Shown piece by piece: positions 24,846 to 32,378 of a stretch of DNA of 64,000 bases; within the stretch, counting starts at the first letter, position 1, and each line of letters begins with the position of its first letter. The translations under genes and the position numbers were made by a program. The DNA lies in the NCBI RefSeq assembly GCF_003611735.1, contig NZ_RAWG01000001.1, positions 1-64,000 of the forward strand. The letters run 5' to 3'. The notes beneath the pieces were generated by a model, which saw only the letters and a list, made by a program, of their open reading frames with translations, was not told the DNA's origin and made no database searches. Origin of the DNA: Corallococcus sicarius (GTDB lineage Bacteria > Myxococcota > Myxococcia > Myxococcales > Myxococcaceae).

Positions 24846-26573
24846 TCAGGGCAGCATGACCTTCAAGGGGGCGCACTCTCCCGAGCCCGTCTCCGAGCCT
24901 TCCTGGAACATGCTGTCTCCCCAACCCCAGACCGTGCCGTCCGCGAGGAGGGCCTGGGCGTAGAACTCGCCGATGCTCACCCCCGTCACGCCGGTCAGGC
25001 CATTGATGGGCGCCGGGATCGCGCCGTAGTTCACCGTCGAAGACGCGCAGCTGTTTCCGACGGAGAAGGCCCCCCAGCTCCAGGCCGTGCCCTGGGTGCG
25101 CTCGATGGCCACCGCATGGTCCTCGCCCGCGAAGACGGAGAAGGTCCCCGTGGTCCACCGGTACGTCCGCTCCGGCCTCGGGTGGCTTTGGATGGCGTCA
25201 CCCAGCGGTCCCCCGCCCCAGCCCCACAGCTCCCGCGACTCGCGAATCGCCAGGGAGAAGTGGTTGCCCGCGGCGATGGAGGTCACCCCCGAAATCCCAG
25301 ACACCCGGAGGGGAATGGGGCTCTCGTCCATCAACCCATTGCCCAGGGCGCTCAGGGTGTTGTCCCCCCAGGCCCACACCGTCCGGTCGCTCCTGAGCGC
25401 GAGCGAGTGGGTCCGCCCCGCGGCGAGCGCCGTCACCAGCGTCAGCGTCCCCACCCGCACCGGGAGGGTCCGGCGGAGGTTCGTGCCGTCCCCCAGCTGC
25501 CCGTCGGAGTTGTCCCCCCAGGCCCAGACCGTGCCGTTGCTCTTGAGCGCCAGGACGTGGTTCCTGCCCGTGGCCAACGCCGTCACGCCCGTGAGGCCCA
25601 CCACCTGGACCGGCGTCGCGCTCGCGAGCGTGGTCCCGTTGCCGAGCACACCCTCGCTGTTGCCACCCCACGCCCACACGGTCCCATCCGTGCGCAGCGC
25701 CAGGGACGAGTCGACCGTCGCATGCACCGACTTCACGCCGGAGAGGATCGTGGCCTGGACCGGGAGGATGCTCGGCATGGATCCGGCCCCCGCGCCCAGC
25801 TGGGAGTAGTAGTTGTCACCCCAGCCCCAGAGCGTCCCGTCCGCGCGCAGGGCGAGCGAGTGATTGCGCCCCGACGCGACGCTGAGGGCCTTCGCGCCGC
25901 TCACATACGGCGCGGCCAGCGTGAAGACGAGATCATCGCGATCATCGTAGCCCCCGCTGGTGCAGGGACTCGCGGTGCCGCCCCGGCGCAGGGCCGCGCG
26001 GACGGCCTGCACGCCCGAACCCACCGGCACCGTGTAGGTGGCCTTGAGGGTCTGCGAGCGCTCCGCCGTGGGCGTCAGCGTCGTGATCCACGTCCACGAA
26101 GGGTTCGTCACGGACGTGGTGGCGTAGAGGTCCAGGAGGTTGCCCTGGGGGGACCAGGGCATCTCGACCGTCACCTCGATGCTCGCCGGCCGGCCCTGGG
26201 TCAACGCCGTCTGGTCCTCGGTGAAGATGCGCACGCGGCGCACCCACTCACCTTCCGAAAAGGAGCCCTGCTCGCCATCCAGGCACGTCCCGCCCAGGGT
26301 GTTGGGAGCGTAGCGCTCCGCGACGGCCTGTCCGCGCCCATCCGTCCACCGGCCCGGGTCGCAATTCCAAGTCAGGCCGTTGCACTTGTAGGCCTTCAGG
26401 GTGGGATCGTATTCCGCGAAGAGGGTCTCGAGGAGCGACGCCCGGGCCACGCCGGACTGCGCCTCGTCAGCACCCTGCTCCGTGGCCTCCGGCGCGCCAC
26501 AGGCCACCAGGAGGAGCCCTCCCAACAACCCGGCCCACTGCTGCTTCCGACTGTCATTCCATTTCGAGTTCAA
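24846..26573 (-). CDS. RCC1-repeat lipoprotein
   Basis: A 575-residue lipoprotein. The signal WAGLLGGLLLVACG carries the lipobox. Residues ~45-220 form a beta-sandwich-like domain (PSWTWITTLTPTAERSQ lies in it). From ~225 onward are about six RCC1 repeats (GRNHSLALRADGTLWGWGDN and similar), which fold as a seven-bladed propeller. The start is a TTG at 26573: no ATG or GTG lies between it and the signal, and GAGGAAG sits just upstream. It is probably exposed on the cell surface. Function unknown; RCC1-like propellers in bacteria generally bind partners. Confidence 0.85.
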   Translation of the reverse strand: MNSKWNDSRKQQWAGLLGGLLLVACGAPEATEQGADEAQSGVARASLLETLFAEYDPTLKAYKCNGLTWNCDPGRWTDGRGQAVAERYAPNTLGGTCLDGEQGSFSEGEWVRRVRIFTEDQTALTQGRPASIEVTVEMPWSPQGNLLDLYATTSVTNPSWTWITTLTPTAERSQTLKATYTVPVGSGVQAVRAALRRGGTASPCTSGGYDDRDDLVFTLAAPYVSGAKALSVASGRNHSLALRADGTLWGWGDNYYSQLGAGAGSMPSILPVQATILSGVKSVHATVDSSLALRTDGTVWAWGGNSEGVLGNGTTLASATPVQVVGLTGVTALATGRNHVLALKSNGTVWAWGDNSDGQLGDGTNLRRTLPVRVGTLTLVTALAAGRTHSLALRSDRTVWAWGDNTLSALGNGLMDESPIPLRVSGISGVTSIAAGNHFSLAIRESRELWGWGGGPLGDAIQSHPRPERTYRWTTGTFSVFAGEDHAVAIERTQGTAWSWGAFSVGNSCASSTVNYGAIPAPINGLTGVTGVSIGEFYAQALLADGTVWGWGDSMFQEGSETGSGECAPLKVMLP

Positions 26574-26801
26574 GTGTCTTCCTCAAGGTGTAGCGGGTGC
26601 TCCAGGAACACCCCGCCATCACGTTGAGGGAGGAAAGTGACGGGAAAGCCGGGTCGGTATTCATTGGGGGCCCTCACCCTTCCGAGCCCCCTGGGTGTCA
26701 CGCTCCGGGCAGCGCCCTGCCCCCACGGGGGGGAAGCCATTTGGAGCGCGATGTCCAGCCTGTCTGCTCATGGCCGGACACCTCCGGCCCGGGGAGGCAG
26801 C

Positions 26802-27977
26802 ATGCAACAGACACGCGGATTCGTTGTCGTCATGGCCATGAGCACCCTGCTCTTGGGCGCAACCGCGGCCCAGGCCAGGGATGCAGTGCCGTTCGATGCG
26901 GATGCCAAGGTTGCGTACAGCCTCGGTGGCGCCACCGTCCAGTGCGGGGACACCCTCACCCAGCACACGAAGCTCACGCGCGATCTCAACTGTCCGGGCA
27001 CGCTCCCCTACGCGCTCCGCGTCACCGGTGCAGGCGTCGTCCTCGACCTGGGGGGCTACACCGTGCGCCGCGCCGGCCCGGAGGTGATCGGCTCGCAAGG
27101 CATCGTACTCGAGGCCGACAGCATGGTGCGCAACGGAACCATCCAGGGCTTCGGCTTTGGGCTCGTGACCCGTCTGAACGCGCTGTATGTCCGGCTGCAC
27201 AAACTCACGATCCTCGACAACGGCGGCGGCGTCTACAACCAGGGGGCGACGAATTTCCTCATCACGGAGTGCCGCGTGAGCGGGAATGGCCAAGGGCTGA
27301 CCCGTGAGTTCGATGCGGCCACCGGCTCGTTCGACGTGAGGTCCTCGGTCTTCACCCACAACGAGCTCGCGATGATCGCGGACTACCACTCCATCGACGT
27401 GCTTGACTCCACCTTCACATCCAACGGGAACGTCGTCTTTTGCTGGGAGGGCAGCGTCCGCTTCAGGTCGAGCACCATTGCCTGGAACGCCTCCGTGAGC
27501 ACGATCCCGAACGACGGCGACGGCCCCCGCGTCTGCGGCCAGATGCGGTTCGAGAACACACTCATCGCGAACAACACCGCCTTCGCGCCCCCGGCCGTTC
27601 CAGTCTGGGAGCCGCTCAGGCTCTCGATGATTGACTCGCTGGCCGTCAACAATGGCTCGAGTCTCCAGGCCGCGGCCGAGACGGTCTACATCGATGGCAA
27701 TACCTTCTATGACAACGCGGGAGGCCTGATCCTGTCCGACCGCCCGGGGCCCTTCACCGTCCCGCTCACGGGCATTGTCCGAGGCAACCAGTTCCTGGCC
27801 AATGACAGTGATGGTCTCCGGGTCCTGGCTCCCAGCACCCCCACGGTGATCAGCAATGTCGCCCTGGGCAATACGGGCTTTGGCATCTACGCGCCCACCG
27901 CCTTCGACGGGGGCGGGAACGTCGCGCGAGACAATGGCGCGGGCGACTGCGTGGGCATCCTCTGCGCCCCCTACTGA
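26802..27977 (+). CDS. secreted right-handed beta-helix protein
   Basis: A 391-residue protein with a Sec signal (VVVMAMSTLLLGATAAQA). The mature part is a right-handed parallel beta-helix of the pectate-lyase-like type, with repeated short strands and Asn ladders (VRNGTIQGFGFGLV, LTILDNGGGVYNQGATN, IDGNTFYDNAGGLI). No lyase catalytic residues are assignable. ATG 26802 follows GGGGAGG. The 3' ~190 bases are duplicated as a fossil at about 34194, so related sequences have moved within this region. The role may be carbohydrate binding or adhesion (inference). Confidence 0.85.
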   Translation: MQQTRGFVVVMAMSTLLLGATAAQARDAVPFDADAKVAYSLGGATVQCGDTLTQHTKLTRDLNCPGTLPYALRVTGAGVVLDLGGYTVRRAGPEVIGSQGIVLEADSMVRNGTIQGFGFGLVTRLNALYVRLHKLTILDNGGGVYNQGATNFLITECRVSGNGQGLTREFDAATGSFDVRSSVFTHNELAMIADYHSIDVLDSTFTSNGNVVFCWEGSVRFRSSTIAWNASVSTIPNDGDGPRVCGQMRFENTLIANNTAFAPPAVPVWEPLRLSMIDSLAVNNGSSLQAAAETVYIDGNTFYDNAGGLILSDRPGPFTVPLTGIVRGNQFLANDSDGLRVLAPSTPTVISNVALGNTGFGIYAPTAFDGGGNVARDNGAGDCVGILCAPY

Positions 27978-28069
27978 CGACCCGGAGCGTAGGCTTCGTC
28001 GCGAACCGCTTCCGGTAGTCCCTCGGTGGCTTCGAGCTCCACCTCGCCCTGGATCCTCCTCGACCACCG

Positions 28070-29026
28070 TCACGCGGGCAGCGTCTTCAGGAAAGCGATC
28101 AGCGCCGCGTTGACCTCCGCTGCGCGCTCCTGCTGAAGCCAGTGGCCCGCCCCCGGGATGACGCGCACCTCCTGGAGGTGGGGCACCAGCGGCTTCATGA
28201 GGTCAACCGGGGCCATGGCGCGTGCCGGGTCCTTTTCTCCGATGAGGAAGAGCGCGGGCTGCTCGATCTTGCGCGTCGCGAGTTCGGGCAGCTCCTCCCA
28301 GTCGCGGTCCATGTTGCGATAGCGATTGAGCCCCCCACGGAAGCCACTGCCCTCGAACTCCTTCACGAGGTACGCGAGGTCGGCTTCCGTCAGCCAAGCG
28401 GGGAGCGTGCCCGGGGTGTCGAGGCCCGTGAGGAACCCGTCGCCCTTCTTCCGGTTCCGCACGACCTCCGCCGTCGTATCGAACCCGGGAACGCCAGCGA
28501 GGATCGTGCGCATCGTCCTCGGGATGTCCGCATCGAGCTCCGCCTCCGCGACGCCCGGCTCCTGGAAGTACAGGATGTAGAACCATTTCTCCGCGAACAG
28601 GGCCTTGAAGAGCTGCGTCGGCGGCATGGGCGTGCGGCCCAGGTGCGGCACGCTCATGCCGACGACGGCGCGGAAGCGGTCAGGATGAAGCGCGGCGCAA
28701 TTCCAGGCCATCGCCGCGCCCCAGTCGTGGCCGACGACGACGGCGGTCTTCTCCCCCAGGGCATCGAGCAGGCCGGTGTAATCGGCGAGCAGGTTCTTCA
28801 TGCTGTACGCATCGAGAGCCTCCGGCTTGTCGCTGCGGCCGTAGCCGCGAACATCGGGCGCGACGGCGTGGTAGCCGGCGGCCGCGAGGGCCGGGAGCTG
28901 GTGGCGCCAGGAGTACCAGGACTCCGGCCAGCCATGGAGCAGCAGCACCAGCGGGCCTTCGCCAGCCTCGGCGAGGTGGAGGTGGATGCCGTTCGTCTGG
29001 ACGGTGCGGTGCGTGATGTCAGACAT
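28070..29026 (-). CDS. epoxide hydrolase-type alpha/beta hydrolase
   Basis: A 318-residue soluble alpha/beta hydrolase. HGWPESWYSWRHQ is the oxyanion motif typical of epoxide hydrolases. Asp101 in GHDWGAAMAW is the nucleophile; lid tyrosines are present (WFYILYFQEPG), and the C-terminal GAGHWLQQE supplies His. Asp as nucleophile with HGWP supports epoxide hydrolysis over esterase action. Its ATG overlaps the end of the Rrf2-type regulator by 8 bases, so the two are one coupled operon under that regulator. The natural substrate is unknown. Confidence 0.9.
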   Translation of the reverse strand: MSDITHRTVQTNGIHLHLAEAGEGPLVLLLHGWPESWYSWRHQLPALAAAGYHAVAPDVRGYGRSDKPEALDAYSMKNLLADYTGLLDALGEKTAVVVGHDWGAAMAWNCAALHPDRFRAVVGMSVPHLGRTPMPPTQLFKALFAEKWFYILYFQEPGVAEAELDADIPRTMRTILAGVPGFDTTAEVVRNRKKGDGFLTGLDTPGTLPAWLTEADLAYLVKEFEGSGFRGGLNRYRNMDRDWEELPELATRKIEQPALFLIGEKDPARAMAPVDLMKPLVPHLQEVRVIPGAGHWLQQERAAEVNAALIAFLKTLPA

Positions 29027-29474
29027 GGGTCGCGGTGCCTTTCTTCGCGGAGCGAGCGGCGCCGCGCTGGACGCTCCTGGCGAGGTCCGCCACGGAGGTG
29101 CTTCGAAGCTGTTTCATGAGGAGCGCTTCGGCCTCGCCGAGCACCTTGCCGAGTGCGCCATTGACCGCCTGCTCCACCAGGCATCCAGGGCTCTCATGAC
29201 GAGGGCCGATGCTGAACAGGGCGGGCATTCCGAGCGCCTCGTACACGTCCGCGAGCGTCACGGAATCAAGCTTACGAGCGAGCGACCAGCCCCCGCCGTG
29301 CCCCTTCGCGGAGCACATGATTCCGGCATCGCGCAGCCCTCCCATGGTGCGCCGCACCACCACGGGATTCGCCTTCATCAACCGCCCGATGGCCTCCGAC
29401 GTCACCACGGGCCCCAGCTCCTCCATGTGGAGGAGCACGTGCAAAGCAACGGAGAGCCGACTGTCGCGCCTCAT
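29019..29474 (-). CDS. Rrf2-family transcriptional regulator
   Basis: A 151-residue Rrf2-type protein. The winged-helix (LSVALHVLLHMEELG, IGRLMKANPVVVRRTMGGLR) is followed by the wing GHGGGWSLARKLDSVTLADVY. The three-Cys iron-sulphur cluster of IscR/NsrR is absent; only isolated Cys remain, so it would be a cluster-free member of the family. The ATG at 29474 is chosen since upstream residues are not conserved-looking. It is first in an operon with the epoxide hydrolase, whose start it overlaps, and a palindrome sits just upstream of its start. Autorepression is the likely mode. Confidence 0.88.
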   Translation of the reverse strand: MRRDSRLSVALHVLLHMEELGPVVTSEAIGRLMKANPVVVRRTMGGLRDAGIMCSAKGHGGGWSLARKLDSVTLADVYEALGMPALFSIGPRHESPGCLVEQAVNGALGKVLGEAEALLMKQLRSTSVADLARSVQRGAARSAKKGTATHV

Positions 29475-29475
29475 G

Positions 29476-29499
29476 CCACTATTTATGTTACATGAGTGG
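29476..29499. promoter_or_regulatory. candidate Rrf2-type operator
   Basis: CCACT (29476) and AGTGG (to 29499) flank a central 9-base palindrome ATGTTACAT at 29485-29493, directly upstream of the Rrf2-type ATG. The position fits an autoregulatory operator, but the two dyads are not perfectly concentric. Confidence 0.55.
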
Positions 29500-29570
29500 C
29501 CGGACGTCAAGGCACGGAGGTTGGCTGTCTGCCGTGCGGACGCCTTCCGCCGCGCTCCTCGGACGTGGGA

Positions 29571-30158
29571 TCAGAACTTCTCGAAGACGGCGATCAAGCG
29601 GCGCGCGACGAGATCCCTGTCGAGGTCACGGTCGATGCTGACTCTGACCAGGTAGCCATGAACGGCGGTGACGACGGCGTCGGAGAGATCGTCCGCGGCA
29701 GCGTCCGGAGGCCTCGCTCTTGCGCGCGCGGGAACCTGACACCAGGGCAGCAACGCGGTCCGCACGAGTGCGCGCAACTCGTTCACACTGTCCCGGGCGA
29801 TCTCTTCAAGCTCACCGTCGCGAGGCCCCTCCGCCCATATCTGAAGCAGGGTCTGCGCGTGCACCCTGTCACGCCTCGAGCGCAGCAGGTGCGCGAGGAC
29901 GCTGGCAGGAGTGCGCTCCGAGGGCAGCTCGTCGCTCAAGGTTGCGACGACATCGCTCAGAGCGGCCGAGGCCGCGAAGCGCAAGAGCTCGGCCTTGCTC
30001 GAGAAGTGCGAGTAGACCGATCCGGCGGATGAGCCCGCCTCGCTGATGATGTCCGCCATCGAGGTGCTGGCGAAGCCCTGACGAGCAAAGCACCGCATGG
30101 CAGCCGCCGCGATGACCTCGCGCCGCCGCTGCCTCGAACCCTCGCTCAGCTTGGGCAT
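29571..30158 (-). CDS. TetR-family transcriptional regulator
   Basis: A 195-residue TetR repressor. The helix-turn-helix is at about 12-58 (AMRCFARQGFASTSMADII, SAGSVYSHFSSKAELL). The C-terminal domain is helical with DLSDAVVTAVHGYLVRVS near the end. It is divergent from the CocE-type hydrolase gene; an 18-base palindrome lies in the intergenic stretch, so it probably represses that hydrolase. The inducer is unknown. Confidence 0.92.
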   Translation of the reverse strand: MPKLSEGSRQRRREVIAAAAMRCFARQGFASTSMADIISEAGSSAGSVYSHFSSKAELLRFAASAALSDVVATLSDELPSERTPASVLAHLLRSRRDRVHAQTLLQIWAEGPRDGELEEIARDSVNELRALVRTALLPWCQVPARARARPPDAAADDLSDAVVTAVHGYLVRVSIDRDLDRDLVARRLIAVFEKF

Positions 30159-30195
30159 GACCCAAGACTAGTCACACCCATGCCCCACTTGCCAA

Positions 30196-30213
30196 ACAGA
30201 ATGGCCGTTCTGT
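30196..30213. promoter_or_regulatory. TetR-type operator palindrome
   Basis: ACAGAATGGCCGTTCTGT has perfect 6-base arms ACAGAA/TTCTGT, and the centre TGGCCG is nearly palindromic. It lies 38 bases upstream of the TetR start and about 100 bases upstream of the hydrolase start adopted here. This argues that the hydrolase frame's early start codons (30180, 30201) are not used. Confidence 0.75.
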
Positions 30214-30314
30214 ATGGTGACAATGCCGGGTGCGTGGCCATTCATGTTCGGAGCCCGAAGGACGAGGACCGACACGGCGCCGGTCCCTGGATGAAGAGAC
30301 ACGAGGAGATCCTC

Positions 30315-32063
30315 ATGAGCGATGACCCGAAGGTGTTCGTACCGTCCCGGCCGCTGGAGCCAGGCGCCAGGTACGGCGTTTTGAGTGGGTTTGCCCCAGG
30401 CACCCGGACCCTGCCGGCCGGATTCCGGATCGCGCCCCCGTTCCGGTCGGTGCCGGTCGAAATCGTCCTTGAGAAGGACGTTGCCGTCACCTTGAGGGAC
30501 GGCGTGACGATCTACGTCGATGTGCTTCGCCCCGCCGGAACGCAGAAGGTGCCGGTCATCGTGGCATGGAGCCCGTACGGCAAGGGCCAGGGGACCTCCC
30601 CGAGCGTGATGGGCATCTTCAACCTGGTCGGGATCGACAACGGGGTCGTGTCGGGCCTGGAGAAGTTCGAGGGGCCGGACCCGGCGTACTGGTGCGCGCA
30701 GGGCTACGCGATCTGCAATCCGGACATCCGAGGCGTGGGCGACTGCGAGGGGGACAGCGTCATCTGGGATCGCCAGGAGGGACGCGACTGTTACGACCTG
30801 ATCGAGTGGCTGGCCGTCCAGGAGTGGTGCAACGGCAAGGTCGCGATGAGCGGGACGTCCTATCTCGCGGTGTCGCAGTGGTTCACCGCCGCCGAACAGC
30901 CCCCTCACCTCGCGGCGATCAACCCGTGGGAGGGCGTCAGCGACGTCTACCGGGACCTCGTCCTGCGCGGCGGCATGCCCGACACCGGGTTCGCGAGGCA
31001 GCTGCAGGAGAACAGCTACTGGGGCAAGGGGCGCAGGGAGGACATCCTCGCGGAGGCCGAGCGGCATCCCCTCATGAGCGACCTGTGGGAGAACAAGATC
31101 CCGCGCTTCGACCGGATCACCGTTCCGGCCTACGTCGTGGCCAGCTACTCGAACACCCTGCACACGGCAGGCACGTTCCGCGCCTGGCGCCGGATGGGCT
31201 CGAAGGAGAAGTGGCTCCGCATCCACAACTCCCAGGAGTGGCCCGACTACTACGACGAGGCGAACAGGGAGGAGCTGCGCCGCTTCTTCGACCGCTACCT
31301 GAAGGGCGAGGACAACGGGTGGGAGCAGACGCCGCGCGTGCGGTACTCCGTCCTCGATCTCGAAGGCGGCGACCAGGTCCGGGTCGGTGCGGAGGAGTTC
31401 CCCCCGAAGGACGTCACGCCGACGAAGTACTACCTCGACGGCCGCTCGCGCGCCTTGACCACGACGGCACCGGCCCATGGTGCGACGGCGGGCTACGACG
31501 TGAGCTCCAACCCGGATGCAGTGTCGTTCATCACGCGCTTCGACAAGGAGACCGTCCTGGTCGGCTACCCGAAGGCGCACCTCTGGGTCGAAGCACGCGG
31601 CTCGGACGACATGGACCTCTTCGTCCTCGTCCAGAAGCTCGATGCGTACGGCACGCCCCTGCAGCAGTTCACCGTGCCCAACCAGAGCGCGCTGGTGCAG
31701 GACCTCACCGAACGCGGCGCCTCGATCCTGCGGTACAAGGGCTCGGACGGACGCCTCCGCGTCTCCCTGCGCCACCTGGACGACACGCTGTCGACCGATG
31801 CCGTGCCGGCCCACAGCTTCGACAGGATCGAGAAGCTCTCACCCGGTGAGGTCGTCGAGATCGAGATCGATCTGCTCCCGATCGGCCTCGCGTTCCACCC
31901 CGGCGAACAGCTCCGCTTCGTCATCAGCGGCAGGAGCCTTCTGGGGACGATGATGCCCGCGATCCGCGAGTACACCGCCGCCAACAGCGGACAGCACGTC
32001 GTCCACACCGGCGGCGCGCACACCTCCTACCTGCAGCTGCCCGTCCAGGCGAGGAGTCGTTGA
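30315..32063 (+). CDS. CocE/NonD-family (S15-like) hydrolase
   Basis: A 582-residue alpha/beta hydrolase of the X-Pro dipeptidyl peptidase/cocaine esterase family. The early motif VTLRDGVTIYVDVLRP is typical. The nucleophile is Ser182 in MSGTSYLAVSQW. The expected acid region reads ASYSNTLHTAGTF with Asn280 where I expect Asp, and RIHNSQEWPDYY carries the presumed His. The C-terminal ~220 residues form the jelly-roll domain (GYPKAHLWVEARGSDDMDLF). ATG 30315 is fixed by GAGGAG six bases upstream; earlier starts would overlap the operator. No signal peptide. Ester or amide substrates are likely. Confidence 0.9.
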   Translation: MSDDPKVFVPSRPLEPGARYGVLSGFAPGTRTLPAGFRIAPPFRSVPVEIVLEKDVAVTLRDGVTIYVDVLRPAGTQKVPVIVAWSPYGKGQGTSPSVMGIFNLVGIDNGVVSGLEKFEGPDPAYWCAQGYAICNPDIRGVGDCEGDSVIWDRQEGRDCYDLIEWLAVQEWCNGKVAMSGTSYLAVSQWFTAAEQPPHLAAINPWEGVSDVYRDLVLRGGMPDTGFARQLQENSYWGKGRREDILAEAERHPLMSDLWENKIPRFDRITVPAYVVASYSNTLHTAGTFRAWRRMGSKEKWLRIHNSQEWPDYYDEANREELRRFFDRYLKGEDNGWEQTPRVRYSVLDLEGGDQVRVGAEEFPPKDVTPTKYYLDGRSRALTTTAPAHGATAGYDVSSNPDAVSFITRFDKETVLVGYPKAHLWVEARGSDDMDLFVLVQKLDAYGTPLQQFTVPNQSALVQDLTERGASILRYKGSDGRLRVSLRHLDDTLSTDAVPAHSFDRIEKLSPGEVVEIEIDLLPIGLAFHPGEQLRFVISGRSLLGTMMPAIREYTAANSGQHVVHTGGAHTSYLQLPVQARSR

Positions 32064-32096
32064 AGGGCCGTCGAAGAACGGTCGATCGCGGGGTCG

Positions 32097-32357
32097 ATGA
32101 CTTCGAGCGCATCTTCGCTCGCCGGGCACTCGCTCGGCGCAAGGCAGCTCGGTGTGAGCACGCAGGACGCGGGCACGCACCAGATGGCACAGGCCATCCG
32201 GGAGCTGTCCGCGCAGATGGGCCAGACGCTCAAGACGGTGCAGGAGACGCAGGAGGCCACCCACACCGTGCACTCGCTGGCGGAGAGCATGTCGGGCATG
32301 GCCACCCAGACGCTGCGCGCGGAAGGGTGGACCGCGCCCGCCCCCATGGCCGGCTGA
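32097..32357 (+). pseudogene. chemoreceptor C-terminal fragment
   Basis: An 86-codon frame whose middle (HQMAQAIRELSAQMGQTLK, then TVQETQEATHTVHSLAE) has the heptad-like helical pattern of the extreme C-terminus of methyl-accepting chemotaxis proteins. No signalling hairpin tip, HAMP or sensor domain is present, and neither end looks like a natural start. It is most likely a leftover of a deleted receptor gene, sitting in the 315-base gap between the CocE-type hydrolase and the convergent kinase. Confidence 0.45.
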
Positions 32358-32378
32358 CGGACGCCGTGCCTTCGGTCG

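Noticed and set aside
28986-29495. Plus-strand ORF opposite the Rrf2 gene
   Set aside because: Shadow frame; the minus strand has a clear winged-helix regulator coupled to the hydrolase.
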